64,000 nucleotides of DNA, taken from positions 1 through 64,000 of the forward strand of contig NZ_FMIR01000017.1 in the NCBI RefSeq assembly GCF_900095745.1. The letters run 5' to 3'. Below the pieces are notes generated by a model. It worked only from the letters and a program-made list of their open reading frames with translations, was not told where the DNA came from and did not search any database. Positions 26,570-36,506 of the stretch are shown here, in pieces. The number at the start of each line of letters is the position of its first letter. Position 1 is the stretch's first letter. Source of the stretch: Microbacterium oxydans. GTDB lineage: Bacteria; Actinomycetota; Actinomycetes; Actinomycetales; Microbacteriaceae. The translations under genes and the position numbers were made by a program.

Positions 26570-27144
26570 GCCCGCTTCTGGCGCGCCCCGCGTACCTGCG
26601 CGACGATGTAGTCGATGCCGCTCGCCACCGTGAGGACGAGCACGATGAGCATCAAGATGAACGTGATGATCGTCCAGGCTTCGAGCCCGATGAGGACGTT
26701 CAGGGGAAGCAGCGCCCAGCCGAGCGCGACGCCCTGGAAAGCCGTCTTGATCTTGCCCATCCAAGCAGCAGCGACGACATGCTCGCTCGCGACCATGAGG
26801 CGGTGGATCGTGATCCCCCACTCGCGGACGAGGATGACCGCGACGATCCACCAGCTGACCTCCCCGAGGATCGCGAGGCCGATGAAGCCCGCTCCGGTGA
26901 GCATCTTGTCGGCGATCGGGTCCCAGAGTTTGCCGAAGTCACTGACGATGTCGTACTTGCGTGCGAGGTATCCGTCGACCCAGTCGGTGGAGATTCCGAC
27001 GATGAAGATGATGGCGGCCGCCCAGCGGAGGCCGGGCTCGGGGAGACCGTAGGTGCCACCCAGGAGCAGCAGCACGAAGAAGATGACCGCCAGCGGGATA
27101 CGCGCGACCGTGATGGCGTTGGGCAGCTGCCGAGGAATAGCCAT
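26566..27144 (-). CDS. pgsA: CDP-diacylglycerol-glycerol-3-phosphate 3-phosphatidyltransferase
   Basis: A 192-residue membrane protein. The CDP-alcohol phosphotransferase motif is complete: D54, D57-G58, A61-R62, G71, D75 and D79, around DWVDGYLARKYDIVSDFGKL. About five to six membrane helices surround it. PgsA makes phosphatidylglycerophosphate. It overlaps ftsK by 1 nt (TGATG) and cinA by 4 nt. Related enzymes use inositol phosphate, but the position and length favour PgsA. Confidence 0.92.
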   Translation of the reverse strand: MAIPRQLPNAITVARIPLAVIFFVLLLLGGTYGLPEPGLRWAAAIIFIVGISTDWVDGYLARKYDIVSDFGKLWDPIADKMLTGAGFIGLAILGEVSWWIVAVILVREWGITIHRLMVASEHVVAAAWMGKIKTAFQGVALGWALLPLNVLIGLEAWTIITFILMLIVLVLTVASGIDYIVAQVRGARQKRA

Positions 27145-29855
27145 CAGTCGCGCCCCGTCAGGCCCCAGGCGTCTTCGTCGCCACCCTCGGCCTCCACCTC
27201 GGGGAGTCCTTCGTACTGAGCGGCGATCGGATCATGCGTCTGCGGCATCGGCGGAACCGGAGGAGTAGCCGGAGACGGGGAGGACGCGGGAGCGTCGTCC
27301 CCCCGCAGCTTCGCCATCACCTGCGGGAGCTGCTCGGCCGTGGCCAGCACATCTCGGGCCTTGGAACCCTCGGAGGGCCCGACGATCTCGCGCGATTCCA
27401 GAAGGTCCATGAGGCGACCCGCCTTGGCGAAGCCGACACGCAGCTTTCGCTGGAGCATCGACGTCGAACCAAACTGGGACGAGACGATGAGCTCGGCGGC
27501 AGCGAGCAGCAGCTCGAGGTCGTCGCCGATGTCTTCGTCGACTTCCTTCTTCTTCGTCGGCTCCATCGCCTCCTGGACGTCGGGACGGTAGTCCGGACGT
27601 GCCTGACGGGTGACGTGCTTGACGACGGCGTCGATCTCCTTCTCGTCGACCCACGCACCCTGCAGACGGAACGGCTTCGACGATCCCATCGGGGAGAACA
27701 GCGCGTCGCCCTGCCCGATCAGCTTGTCTGCACCGGGGCTGTCGAGGATGACGCGGCTATCGGTGACGCTGGTGACGGCGAACGCGAGTCGCGAAGGGAC
27801 GTTGGCCTTGATGAGACCGGTGACCACGTCGACGCTGGGGCGCTGCGTCGCGAGCACCAGGTGGATACCCGAGGCACGAGCGAGCTGCGTGATGCGGACG
27901 ATCGAGTCCTCCACGTCGCGAGGGGCGACCATCATGAGGTCAGCGAGCTCATCGACCACGACCAGGAGGTAAGGGTACGGCTTGAGAACACGTTCGCTGC
28001 CCACAGGCAGCTCGACCTCGCCGGCGCGCACGGCACGGTTGAAGTCGTCGATGTGACGGAAGCCGAACGACGCGAGGTCGTCGTACCGCATGTCCATCTC
28101 CTTCACGACCCACTGCAGCGCCTCGGCCGCCTTCTTCGGGTTCGTGATGATGGGCGTGATGAGGTGCGGGACGCCGGCGTAGCTGGTGAGCTCGACGCGT
28201 TTCGGGTCGATCAGGACCATGCGCACGTCAGCGGGGCGAGCGCGCATCAGCAGGCTCGTGATCATGGAGTTCACGAAGCTCGACTTACCGGAACCGGTGG
28301 AACCGGCCACCAGGAGGTGCGGCATCTTCGCGAGGTTCGCGATGACGATGTTGCCACCGACGTCTTTGCCGACGCCGATGGTCATCGGGTGTGTGCTCTT
28401 CTGCGCGGCCGGCGACCGGAGGACGTCGCCGAGCGCGACCATCTCCTTGTCGGCGTTCGGGATCTCGATGCCGATCGCGCTCTTGCCGGGGATCGGCGAG
28501 AGGATGCGGACATCGTTCGAGGCCACGGCGTAGGCGAAGTTGTTGCTCAGCTGCAGGATCTTCTCGACCTTGACGCCGTGACCGACCTCGACCTCGTACT
28601 GCGTGACGGTCGGCCCGCGCGAGAAGCCGGTGACCTTCGCGTCGACCTTGAACTGCGTCAGCACGCTGGTGATCTGCTCGATCACCTTGTCGGTGGCCTC
28701 GGAGCGAAGAACCGGCGGCGGCCCTTCGACGAGGAGGCCGGGAGAAGGCAGGATGTACGGCGTCACGGGAGCCTGCGGACCCCGGTCGCCCGGACCGTCT
28801 GTACCGAAGCCGTCGAGGCCGGGAAGCTCCGGTGCTTCGCCCGTGTCGGAGGAATCGTCGAGGAGCGCCGTGGTCTGCTGCTCGGCGAGCGAATCCGCGA
28901 CCGAGCGAACCTCGGACAGCACCTCGGTGGCGGCGTCATAGGGATTCTCGACGACGACCGCCTGGTCGTAGGCCGGAGTCGGGTCGGAGGTCGTAAGCAG
29001 CGCCGTGATGTCGTCGGAGCCGAGAGTGCCCTCGTCAGGGTCTTCTTCCCGACCCGTCTTGTTGCGTCGCCACCAGGGCAGCACGTCGGGGTCGTCGACC
29101 TTGTCGGCCTCATCGATTGCGGCGGCGTCTTTGGCGGGCTTTTCCGGACGCTCGGCGTCGAACATCCAGGCGTAGAGATCGCCGAGGCGCCGACCGATGC
29201 GGTTCGGCGGTGTCTTGGTGAGGATCAGGATGCTGAGTGCGGTCAGCAACGCGAGCACGATGTAGGCAGGGATATTCGTGAGGTAAGTCAGCGGCTGCCC
29301 CACCAACCACCCGAGCAACCCGCCCCCCGTGTTCAACGCCGTGATGTTCGGCTGGGGCTGTGGCTGTCCTCCGGCGACATGGCAGAAACCTGCCAGGGAG
29401 ATCACGAACAGGCCGAAACCGAAGCCGATGCGTCCGTTGTCGTGAACCGACGCGGGGTGGCGGAACAGCCAACCGGCCAGCACCAGCAGAAGCAGGGGCA
29501 TGATGAACGCCACTCTGCCGACGAGCAGCCCCACGGAGTAGGCACTGATGTTCTCGGCCACTTCGTTGCCGATGAAGACCCACTCGTTCACGGCGCCGAG
29601 AGCCGCGAGCAGCACGAGGAGGAACGGGAAGCCGTCGCGGCGGTCGTCCTTCTCCAGCGCCTCAGGCCCGAAGGCACGGAAGAGCCCGCCGACGCCGTGG
29701 GCGAGTCCGATCCAGGCCCGGACTGCCACCGGAGGCTTGTCTGCCTCGTCGATGTACTTCTTCGGTGCGGGCTGGGCCTTGGGAGCCGTCTGCCGCTTGG
29801 GGCGCGACGGTGCGCTGGTCGACGCGCGCTCTGTCTTCGTGGTACTCCTGGCCAT
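27144..29855 (-). CDS. ftsK: DNA translocase FtsK
   Basis: A 903-residue FtsK/SpoIIIE protein. Four to five membrane helices lie in about residues 75-240, followed by an acidic/proline-rich linker (240-390), then the alpha/beta motor with Walker [10 protein letters not shown] near residue 520, and a C-terminal gamma winged helix ([29 protein letters not shown]) that reads KOPS-type sites. It pumps chromosome DNA at the septum and activates dimer resolution. TAACGT at 29862-29867 lies 6 nt before the ATG. Confidence 0.97.
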   Translation of the reverse strand: MARSTTKTERASTSAPSRPKRQTAPKAQPAPKKYIDEADKPPVAVRAWIGLAHGVGGLFRAFGPEALEKDDRRDGFPFLLVLLAALGAVNEWVFIGNEVAENISAYSVGLLVGRVAFIMPLLLLVLAGWLFRHPASVHDNGRIGFGFGLFVISLAGFCHVAGGQPQPQPNITALNTGGGLLGWLVGQPLTYLTNIPAYIVLALLTALSILILTKTPPNRIGRRLGDLYAWMFDAERPEKPAKDAAAIDEADKVDDPDVLPWWRRNKTGREEDPDEGTLGSDDITALLTTSDPTPAYDQAVVVENPYDAATEVLSEVRSVADSLAEQQTTALLDDSSDTGEAPELPGLDGFGTDGPGDRGPQAPVTPYILPSPGLLVEGPPPVLRSEATDKVIEQITSVLTQFKVDAKVTGFSRGPTVTQYEVEVGHGVKVEKILQLSNNFAYAVASNDVRILSPIPGKSAIGIEIPNADKEMVALGDVLRSPAAQKSTHPMTIGVGKDVGGNIVIANLAKMPHLLVAGSTGSGKSSFVNSMITSLLMRARPADVRMVLIDPKRVELTSYAGVPHLITPIITNPKKAAEALQWVVKEMDMRYDDLASFGFRHIDDFNRAVRAGEVELPVGSERVLKPYPYLLVVVDELADLMMVAPRDVEDSIVRITQLARASGIHLVLATQRPSVDVVTGLIKANVPSRLAFAVTSVTDSRVILDSPGADKLIGQGDALFSPMGSSKPFRLQGAWVDEKEIDAVVKHVTRQARPDYRPDVQEAMEPTKKKEVDEDIGDDLELLLAAAELIVSSQFGSTSMLQRKLRVGFAKAGRLMDLLESREIVGPSEGSKARDVLATAEQLPQVMAKLRGDDAPASSPSPATPPVPPMPQTHDPIAAQYEGLPEVEAEGGDEDAWGLTGRD

Positions 29856-29861
29856 GCTCTC

Positions 29862-29867
29862 ACGTTA
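29862..29867 (-). promoter_or_regulatory. -10 TAACGT of ftsK, leaderless
   Basis: TAACGT is followed by GAGAGC and the ftsK ATG; the GAGAG could also serve as a weak ribosome site. Confidence 0.45.
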
Positions 29868-29928
29868 CGTCCAACAGCCGACATCTCCGCGTAATGACGC
29901 GGCTTTCCGTCGATCCTCGCGGAGGCGG

Positions 29929-30423
29929 CTACCTGGTGCGACGCGCCATCGTGTCTCGGGTCTCACCCTCCCCGACAATGGCGAATCCCTCGGCGCGATA
30001 CAGATTGCGGGCGAAGTTGTCACGCTCGACGCTCAGGCTGATCCGTGCATGCCCCTCTGCGCCGGCGAGCTGCACTATGCCGCGCAACAGAGATCGTCCC
30101 ACCCCCCGAGCCCGCCAGAGCGGGTGCACGCCGATGATCAGCTCGGGGACAGCGGCTCCGATGAAGCCGAGTCCCGGGGCGTTCTGCGGCAGGACCCGAT
30201 ACCAGGCAGCGCCGACCGGGATGTCATCGTCGCTGGTGGCGACGAGCCCGTCGTCGGACATCCGCTTCCACCCCGCGAGATAGCGTCGATGATCCGCCGA
30301 CGTCAGCACCTCGTGTCTCGGGCGCACTCCCCCGGCGCGCCAGTTGGCGGCCTCGACGAGCATGTCGCCGAGGAACATCGCATCCGTCTGCGCCGCCCTG
30401 CGAAGGGCAATGCCCCTGTCCAT
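29929..30423 (-). CDS. GNAT-family N-acetyltransferase
   Basis: A 164-residue acetyltransferase. The acetyl-CoA motif A is visible as LIIGVHPLWRARGVGRSLLRGIV (about 94-116), followed by the LSVERDNFARNLYRAEGFAIVGEG block. The substrate is unknown. TATGCT at 30430-30435 lies 6 nt before the ATG. It sits between ftsK and rnj, as in related genomes. Confidence 0.88.
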   Translation of the reverse strand: MDRGIALRRAAQTDAMFLGDMLVEAANWRAGGVRPRHEVLTSADHRRYLAGWKRMSDDGLVATSDDDIPVGAAWYRVLPQNAPGLGFIGAAVPELIIGVHPLWRARGVGRSLLRGIVQLAGAEGHARISLSVERDNFARNLYRAEGFAIVGEGETRDTMARRTR

Positions 30424-30487
30424 GCCGTGAGCATAGAACCGGGGTGTTACGCCGGGATGACGGCCAACCGTGAATACCGGGCGGCGG

Positions 30488-32164
30488 TCACGCTTCGATG
30501 ACGAGCGGGACGATCATCGGACGACGACGCAGCCGCTGGTTCACCCAGCGGCCGATCGTGCGTCGCACGACCTGCGACAGCGAATGGGTGTCGCGCACCC
30601 CGTTGCCCGCCGCCTCCTTGAGCGCCGCGACGATCTTCGGCGCGACGTCATCGAACACGGAGTCATCTTCGGCGACACCACGCGCGTGGATCTCGGGACC
30701 GGAGATGATGCGGCCGGTCGCGGCATCCACGACGACGATCACAGAGATGAAGCCCTCTTCGGCGAGGATGCGTCGATCCTTGAGGTCGGCATCGGTGATC
30801 GCTCCGACCGAGGAGCCGTCGACGTAGACGAACCCGAGATCCAGCTGGCCTACGACGCTCGCCACGCCGTCCTTGAGATCGATCACGGTGCCGTTGGAGG
30901 CGATGATCGTGTTCGCCTCAGGGACGCCGGTTTCCTGCGCGAGCTTGGCGTTCGCGATGAGGTGTCGGTATTCGCCGTGCACCGGAAGGACGTTCTTCGG
31001 CTTCAGGATGTTGTAGCAGTAGATCAACTCTCCGGCGGCGGCATGTCCGGAGACATGCACCTTCGCGTTGGCCTTGTGCACGACGTTGGCGCCGAGCTTG
31101 GTCAACCCGTCGATTACGCGGTAGACGGCGTTCTCGTTGCCCGGGATGAGGCTGGAGGCGAGGATGACGGTGTCGCCCTCGCTGATCTCGATCGCGTGGT
31201 CCATGTTCGCCATGCGACTGAGCACCGCCATCGGCTCACCCTGGGAACCGGTCGACATGTAGACGATCTTCTCGTCCGGGAGATCGCGCGCCTTCTTGAA
31301 GTCGATGAGGACCCCGTCGGGCACCTTCAGATAGCCGAGCTGCTCGGCGATGGTCATGTTCCGCACCATGCTGCGGCCGAGGAATGCGACGCGGCGACCG
31401 TTGGAGTACGCGGCGTCGATGACCTGCTGCACACGGTGGACGTGACTGGAGAAACTCGCGACGATCACGCGGCGCGGTGCCTTGGCGATGACCTGGTCGA
31501 GAACCGGACCGATGGAACGCTCGGTGGGAGTGAAGCCGGGGACGTCGGCATTCGTCGAATCGACGAGGAACAGGTCGACGCCCTCCTCGCCGAGGCGGGC
31601 GAACGCGCGCAGGTCGGTGATGCGGCCGTCCAGCGGCAGCTGGTCCATCTTGAAGTCACCCGTGGCGAGCACCATGCCGGCCGGGGTCCGGATGGCGACG
31701 GCCAGAGCGTCGGGGATCGAGTGGTTCACCGCGACGAACTCGAGATCGAAGGGTCCGACTCGTTCCTGCTCGCCCTCCTTCACTGTGAGAGTGAAAGCCT
31801 TGATGCGGTGCTCCTTGAGCTTCGCTTCGACCAGCGCGAGCGTGAGCCCCGAGCCGATCAGCGGGATGTCGCTCTTCAGACGCAGCAGATACGGAACGGC
31901 GCCGATGTGGTCCTCGTGGCCGTGAGTGAGCACGACGCCGACGATGTCGTCGAGGCGATCACGGATCGGCTCGAAGTCGGGCAGGATCAGATCGACGCCC
32001 GGCTGGTGCTCCTCGGGGAAGAGCACGCCGCAGTCGACGATCAGGATCTTGCCGTCGTACTCGAACGCGGTCATGTTGCGACCGATCTCGCCGAGACCGC
32101 CGATCGGGATGACCCGCAGCGTCCCTTCAGCGAGAGCGGCCGGTTCTACCAGGGGAATGGACAT
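30488..32164 (-). CDS. rnj: Ribonuclease J
   Basis: A 558-residue metallo-beta-lactamase/beta-CASP RNase. Zinc ligands lie in HGHEDH (H81, H83, D85, H86), and the beta-CASP signature region runs through SSHVHRVQQVIDAAYSNGRRVAFLGRSM; the C-terminal domain is present. It combines endo- and 5'-3' exonuclease activity in mRNA decay and rRNA maturation. The ATG at 32164 has GAGGAGA upstream. It follows dapA by 53 nt in the same direction. Confidence 0.96.
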   Translation of the reverse strand: MSIPLVEPAALAEGTLRVIPIGGLGEIGRNMTAFEYDGKILIVDCGVLFPEEHQPGVDLILPDFEPIRDRLDDIVGVVLTHGHEDHIGAVPYLLRLKSDIPLIGSGLTLALVEAKLKEHRIKAFTLTVKEGEQERVGPFDLEFVAVNHSIPDALAVAIRTPAGMVLATGDFKMDQLPLDGRITDLRAFARLGEEGVDLFLVDSTNADVPGFTPTERSIGPVLDQVIAKAPRRVIVASFSSHVHRVQQVIDAAYSNGRRVAFLGRSMVRNMTIAEQLGYLKVPDGVLIDFKKARDLPDEKIVYMSTGSQGEPMAVLSRMANMDHAIEISEGDTVILASSLIPGNENAVYRVIDGLTKLGANVVHKANAKVHVSGHAAAGELIYCYNILKPKNVLPVHGEYRHLIANAKLAQETGVPEANTIIASNGTVIDLKDGVASVVGQLDLGFVYVDGSSVGAITDADLKDRRILAEEGFISVIVVVDAATGRIISGPEIHARGVAEDDSVFDDVAPKIVAALKEAAGNGVRDTHSLSQVVRRTIGRWVNQRLRRRPMIVPLVIEA

Positions 32165-32189
32165 GCTGTCTCCTCAGTCGGACACTCCA

Positions 32190-32215
32190 CGCGTCCGTTC
32201 GTTCGTGGGGACGCG
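32190..32215 (-). terminator. Possible hairpin after dapA
   Basis: CGCGTCC and GGACGCG (7-bp stem, 12-nt loop) lie just past the dapA stop and before rnj. No T-run; it may only weaken read-through into rnj. Confidence 0.35.
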
Positions 32216-32217
32216 GC

Positions 32218-33195
32218 TCAGCGCGTCGTGCCGTGCACCTTCGGCAGGGCACCACCCGCAGCCGCGTTGCGGTCGGGTCGGAAGTTCGAGAAGTCGGCTC
32301 CGGGAACGTTCTTGACGAGGTCGAGCTCATCCTCGATGAGCGCGGCCTCCCATTCCTCGGGACCGACCAGGGGCAGACGGACGCGCGGGCTCGAGATGCG
32401 GCCGAGCCCGTGCAGGATGTACTTGGCGGCGACGGTTCCTGGGACGTGCGTCATGACAGCGCGCACGAGCGGCTCGAGCCGCTTGTGCTCGGCTGTCGCC
32501 GTGGCCAGGTCGCCCGCGTTCACCGCGTCGATGATCGTACGATACGGCGCGGCGGCGACGTTCGCCGTCACGCCGATGAGGCCGGTGGCCCCGATCGCGA
32601 GGTGCGGCAGCACATTGGCGTCGTCGCCGGAGAAGTACATCAGATCGGTCTGGTTGAGCACGCGGCTCACCTCGGAGAAGTCGCCCTTGGCGTCTTTCAC
32701 CGCGAGGATGTTCGGGTGCTTCGCGAGGCGCAGGATTGTCTCGTACTTGATCGGCACACCGGTGCGCCCCGGGATGTCGTAGAGGATCACCGGAAGGTCG
32801 GTCGCGTCGGCGACCAGGCGGAAGTGCGTGAGGATGCCGGCCTGCGTCGGTTTGTTGTAGTACGGCGTGACGATCATGATGCCGTCGGCGCCGGCCTTCT
32901 CGCTGGCCTTGTAGAGCTCGATGGCGTGCGCGGTCTCGTTGGAGCCACCGCCGGTGATGATCTTGGCGCGGCCTGCCGATACGGACTTGCCGACCTCGAC
33001 GAGCTTGAGCTTCTCGGGGTCCGTCAGGGTCGAGGTCTCGCCGGTCGTTCCCGTCACGACGATGCCGTCCGCTCCCGCGGTGATCACGTCATCGATGTGC
33101 TTCTCGACGGCGGGCCAATCGACTTCACCGTCGGCTGTCATCGGAGTGACGAGCGCGACGAGAACCTGTCCGAAAGGGTTGCCCGAGTGCGTCAT
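32218..33195 (-). CDS. dapA: 4-hydroxy-tetrahydrodipicolinate synthase
   Basis: A 325-residue DapA. The Schiff-base lysine is K167 (AVKDAKGD), the substrate-loop GTTGE is at 49-53, and Y139 is the catalytic tyrosine. It condenses pyruvate with aspartate semialdehyde, the entry step to diaminopimelate and lysine. TACGCT at 33202-33207 lies 6 nt before the ATG, so there is no leader that could hold a lysine riboswitch or attenuator. Confidence 0.96.
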   Translation of the reverse strand: MTHSGNPFGQVLVALVTPMTADGEVDWPAVEKHIDDVITAGADGIVVTGTTGETSTLTDPEKLKLVEVGKSVSAGRAKIITGGGSNETAHAIELYKASEKAGADGIMIVTPYYNKPTQAGILTHFRLVADATDLPVILYDIPGRTGVPIKYETILRLAKHPNILAVKDAKGDFSEVSRVLNQTDLMYFSGDDANVLPHLAIGATGLIGVTANVAAAPYRTIIDAVNAGDLATATAEHKRLEPLVRAVMTHVPGTVAAKYILHGLGRISSPRVRLPLVGPEEWEAALIEDELDLVKNVPGADFSNFRPDRNAAAGGALPKVHGTTR

Positions 33196-33201
33196 AGACC
33201 C

Positions 33202-33207
33202 AGCGTA
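33202..33207 (-). promoter_or_regulatory. -10 TACGCT of dapA, leaderless
   Basis: TACGCT, then GGGTCT, then the dapA ATG. Confidence 0.5.
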
Positions 33208-33246
33208 TCGGTTCGGGTCGAGGTCATGCGGACGCGGTGACGCTCG

Positions 33247-34008
33247 TCAGACACGGCCGCGACGAGCGACGCCCGACGTCAGCGAGCTCGGCAGCACACG
33301 CGTCAACGCCACGATCGCCTTGTATCGCAGCGACGGGATGGACACGGACCTGCCCCGGGCTGCATCGCGTAGCCCCGCACGGACCACGTCGCGGGCGTCC
33401 AACCACATGAAGGCGGGCACGCCCTCCTCACCCACGGCGAGTCCCATCCGCTCGTGGAACGAGGTGTGCGTGAATCCGGGGCAGAGGGCGGTGACGCTGA
33501 CTCCGTCGCGCGCATACTCCGCGTTCGCCCACCGACTGAAGCCGATCAGCCACGACTTACACGCCGAATAGGTCGAGCGGGAGATGAAGCCGGCGACGGA
33601 GGCCACGTTGATGATGCGCCCGCCTCGTCCGCGCATGGACTGCAGAGCGGCGTGCATGAGACGCATCGACGCCTCGACATGCACCCGGAGATGCCGTACC
33701 TCATCATCGATGTCGTTGTCGGCGAAGCGGAGCGGCAACCCGAATCCGGCGTTGTTCACGAGCAGGTCGACCGGGTCCGCGGTGTCGCGCAGCCGTTCAG
33801 CGACGCTCTCGACCCCCGCAGCGTCTGCCAGATCGGCGGGGAGCACCTCGACTGCTACCCCGTACTCGCTGCGCAGCTCGGTCGCCAGCTGCTCCAGCGC
33901 GGCCTCGGAACGTGCGACGAGGACGAGATCGGCGCGGCGGCGGGCAAGCTGGCGGGCGAACTCTGCCCCCAGTCCGGCGCTTGCGCCGGTGATCAGAGCG
34001 GTGGGCAT
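33247..34008 (-). CDS. Short-chain dehydrogenase/reductase, coupled to dfrA
   Basis: A 253-residue classical SDR: TGASAGLG (7-14) for NADP(H), NNAG (85-88), catalytic S137, Y147 and K151. The V-A-R after the second strand suggests NADPH. The substrate is not evident; it resembles broad acyl/aldehyde reductases of the DltE group. Its ATG overlaps the dfrA stop by 1 nt (TGATG), so it is the third gene of a thyA-dfrA-SDR operon. A role in pteridine reduction, as for FolM or PTR1, is a guess from position only. Confidence 0.88.
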   Translation of the reverse strand: MPTALITGASAGLGAEFARQLARRRADLVLVARSEAALEQLATELRSEYGVAVEVLPADLADAAGVESVAERLRDTADPVDLLVNNAGFGLPLRFADNDIDDEVRHLRVHVEASMRLMHAALQSMRGRGGRIINVASVAGFISRSTYSACKSWLIGFSRWANAEYARDGVSVTALCPGFTHTSFHERMGLAVGEEGVPAFMWLDARDVVRAGLRDAARGRSVSIPSLRYKAIVALTRVLPSSLTSGVARRGRV

Positions 34009-34484
34009 CAGCGCTCGTATCCGAGGAAGCGGTAGCGGATACCGGTGCGCGAGGTCTGCCACTCCCCCTCGTCGACGAGTCGCCACCCGGTCTTGGCCGG
34101 CGCGTAGGCGTCACCGTCGACATCGAGGTCGAGCTCGGTGACTTCGAGCCGGTCGGCATCCCCGATCACCTGGCGGAAGATCTCCGCGCCGCCGATGATC
34201 CACACCCGGTCCAGGCCGCGGACGGCTTCGGCGACGGTGGCGGCGCGGCGGGCACCCTCCTCCGACCAGTCCTGCTGACGGGTCACCACGATGTTGTCGC
34301 GGCCGGCGAGCGGACGGAAGCGCTCCGGAAGCGAGTCCCAGGTCTTGCGCCCCATCACCACCGGGGCCCCGAGAGTGACGTCCTTGAAATGCGCGAGGTC
34401 TTCGGGCACGTGCCAGGGCATGCCCCCCGCGGCACCGATCACGCCGCCGTGGGCTTCGGCCCAGATGAGCCCGACCCAGGTCAT
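34008..34484 (-). CDS. folA: Dihydrofolate reductase
   Basis: A 158-residue DHFR of standard length: [19 protein letters not shown] (16-34) holds the acidic folate-binding residue in PEDL, followed by [12 protein letters not shown] and the NADPH loop WIIGGAEIF. It regenerates tetrahydrofolate from the dihydrofolate released by ThyA. It overlaps thyA by 4 nt and the SDR by 1 nt. Confidence 0.96.
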   Translation of the reverse strand: MTWVGLIWAEAHGGVIGAAGGMPWHVPEDLAHFKDVTLGAPVVMGRKTWDSLPERFRPLAGRDNIVVTRQQDWSEEGARRAATVAEAVRGLDRVWIIGGAEIFRQVIGDADRLEVTELDLDVDGDAYAPAKTGWRLVDEGEWQTSRTGIRYRFLGYER

Positions 34485-35290
34485 ACCGCCACCGCCGCGC
34501 GGATCGGCGCGTGATGCTGGTAGTCCTCCACGACGAAGTCCTCGTACCGGTAGTCGAGGATCGACTCGGGCTTGCGGGCGAAACGGAGCGTCGGATACTC
34601 GAACGGCTCACGGCTCAACTGCTCGCGCACCTGCTCGACATGGTTGTCGTAGACGTGGCAGTCACCGCCCGTCCAGACGAAGTCACCGGGCTCGAGGCCC
34701 ACCTGCTGCGCGATCATCATCGTGAGCAGGGCGTAGGAGGCGATGTTGAACGGCACCCCGAGGAACATATCCGCGCTGCGCTGATACAGCTGGCACGAGA
34801 GTCTGCCGTCGGCGACGTAGAACTGGAAGAGCGCGTGGCAGGGAGCGAGCGCCATGTCGGGGATGTCGGCCGGGTTCCACGCCGACACGATGAGCCTGCG
34901 CGAATCGGGGGAACGACGGATCTGCTCGATCACCTCGGAGAGCTGGTCGATGCTGCCGCCGTCGGGCGTCGGCCATGACCGCCACTGCACACCGTAGACC
35001 GGTCCCAGGTCGCCCGACTCGTCCGCCCACTCGTCCCAGATCGTGACGCCGTGCTCCCGCAACCAGCCGACGTTGGAGTCGCCCTGCAGGAACCAGAGCA
35101 GCTCGTAGGCGATGGACTTGAAGTGCACGCGCTTCGTGGTGATGAGCGGGAACCCCTTCGCCAGGTCGAAGCGGATCTGTCGGCCGAAAACACTCGTGGT
35201 CCCCGTCCCCGTCCGATCCGACTTGTGCGTCCCGGTCTCCAGCACATCGCGGAGCAGGTCTTCATAGGGCGTCGGGACGGCTGCACTCAT
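34481..35290 (-). CDS. thyA: Thymidylate synthase
   Basis: A 269-residue ThyA. The nucleophile is C151 in [23 protein letters not shown] (26-36) and the C-terminal PIRAAVAV are typical. It methylates dUMP using methylene-tetrahydrofolate. Start: ATG at 35290, with TATCGT 7 nt upstream; the 99 codons of open frame before it are arginine/serine-rich and unlike the family. First gene of the coupled thyA-dfrA-SDR operon. Confidence 0.97.
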   Translation of the reverse strand: MSAAVPTPYEDLLRDVLETGTHKSDRTGTGTTSVFGRQIRFDLAKGFPLITTKRVHFKSIAYELLWFLQGDSNVGWLREHGVTIWDEWADESGDLGPVYGVQWRSWPTPDGGSIDQLSEVIEQIRRSPDSRRLIVSAWNPADIPDMALAPCHALFQFYVADGRLSCQLYQRSADMFLGVPFNIASYALLTMMIAQQVGLEPGDFVWTGGDCHVYDNHVEQVREQLSREPFEYPTLRFARKPESILDYRYEDFVVEDYQHHAPIRAAVAV

Positions 35291-35297
35291 GACAGCC

Positions 35298-35303
35298 ACG
35301 ATA
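35298..35303 (-). promoter_or_regulatory. -10 TATCGT of thyA, leaderless
   Basis: TATCGT, then GGCTGTC, then the thyA ATG. Confidence 0.5.
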
Positions 35304-35408
35304 CCTTCCCGCCCCCGGTCACGGGCGGATCCACCGCGGCGGGATCGGGGTTCGTCACGCTCGGAAACATCGGCCTCGGTACCTCTGTGGAGCACGTAGC
35401 CTCGACAC

Positions 35409-35822
35409 ATGTCGCCCGCCCTCGCCCTCGGATTCGCAGCGGCGCTTCTCGCGCTCGCGACGATCGTCGGCATCGTCCTGCGACGTCGAGACGGGCGGCG
35501 ACGCGACGGCGGGACGCTCCGATTCGATCCCGCGGATGTCGCCTCGGCGGAACTCGGCTCGCGCGCCACCCTGGTGCAGTTCAGCACCGAGATGTGCGCG
35601 CGGTGCCCGCAGGTCCGTCGCCTGCTCCGCGACTACGCATCCGGTCACGATGGGCTCGCGCACGTCGAGGTGGATCTGACGCATCGTCCCGATCTCTCCG
35701 CGCGATACAAGGTGCTGCAGACGCCGACAACCTTCCTGGTCGACGATTCCGGCGCGGTCCGCGCACGATTCCATGGCGTGCCGCACCCGCACGCCCTCAA
35801 AGAAGCCGTCGCCGCCGTCTGA
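35409..35822 (+). CDS. Membrane-tethered thioredoxin-like protein
   Basis: A 137-residue protein: one N-terminal membrane helix (about 4-24), a basic stretch RRRDGRRR, then a thioredoxin fold with the redox motif C63-A-R-C66 and the cis-proline in LQTPTTFLV. The basic stretch after the helix puts the redox domain in the cytoplasm. TAGCCT at 35397-35402 lies 6 nt before the ATG. A DUF4395 membrane protein follows 23 bp downstream, a pairing seen widely in actinobacteria. Confidence 0.85.
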   Translation: MSPALALGFAAALLALATIVGIVLRRRDGRRRDGGTLRFDPADVASAELGSRATLVQFSTEMCARCPQVRRLLRDYASGHDGLAHVEVDLTHRPDLSARYKVLQTPTTFLVDDSGAVRARFHGVPHPHALKEAVAAV

Positions 35823-35845
35823 GGCGCCAAGACCGGAGCACACCC

Positions 35846-36421
35846 ATGAGCACATCCGCAGGCATCGATCCCCGTGGTCCGCGCTTCGCCGCCTCGATCA
35901 CCGCGATGCTCCTGTTCGTCGCGACGTTCCTGGCACTGATCGGGATATCGACGGAACCCGCCAGTGCGGGCTCATTCGGCTGGTTCGCCTATCAGCCGCT
36001 CACGGACTCCGCCTTCGTGCCCGGTGGTTTTGTGATCTCCTCGTCGACGCCCGCCCAGCGCGCGCTCGACCCGGGCTTCCTGCTCACGGTCGTGATCGCC
36101 CTTCTGTTCCTGTGGGGTGTCGTCTCGCCCCGGACCACGCCGTGGAGCGTCGTCTTCCGCACGCTGGTGCGCCCGCGACTCTCGGCGCCGACCGAACTCG
36201 AGGACCCGCGCCCGCCTCGCTTCTCCCAGGGAGTGGGGCTGTTCGTCGTCGGCATCGGTCTTGTGCTGCATCTCCTCGGCGTACCGTGGGCGCTGCCGAT
36301 CGCCACCGCTGCCGCGTTCATCGCCGCGTTCCTGAACGCCGCCTTCGCTTTCTGCCTCGGCTGCCAGCTCTACCTCCTGCTGCAGAGGGCCGGCATCATC
36401 GGTCGCGCAGCCGCTGCCTGA
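35846..36421 (+). CDS. DUF4395 integral membrane protein
   Basis: A 191-residue protein with four predicted membrane helices and the family's FCLGCQLYLLL near the C-terminus, where the CxxC cysteines could take part in thiol exchange with the adjoining thioredoxin. RPPRFSQGVG in the middle is also typical. Its function is not established; the tight link to the thioredoxin gene suggests a membrane redox relay. The ATG at 35846 has GGAG upstream. Confidence 0.8.
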   Translation: MSTSAGIDPRGPRFAASITAMLLFVATFLALIGISTEPASAGSFGWFAYQPLTDSAFVPGGFVISSSTPAQRALDPGFLLTVVIALLFLWGVVSPRTTPWSVVFRTLVRPRLSAPTELEDPRPPRFSQGVGLFVVGIGLVLHLLGVPWALPIATAAAFIAAFLNAAFAFCLGCQLYLLLQRAGIIGRAAAA

Positions 36422-36506
36422 CTCCTGTTCCGTCCCGCCCGGCCCCTCGGTAGGCTGGCCGCAACGTGCCCCGCACACCGAGCGGGGCCCGAGAAGCGGA
36501 GGAATC

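Noticed and set aside
27234..29894. Open frame of about 886 codons antisense to ftsK
   Set aside because: High-GC shadow: composition dominated by Arg, Asp, His and Gly, no recognisable motif; ftsK on the other strand has every family motif. The same applies to the long antisense frames over hflX, rnj, pnp and the GT-SGNH gene.
33196..33246. Lysine riboswitch or attenuator before dapA (and similarly before dapB at 38122-38195)
   Set aside because: The -10 hexamers lie 6 nt before the start codons, leaving no leader RNA, and no lysine-riboswitch features are present.
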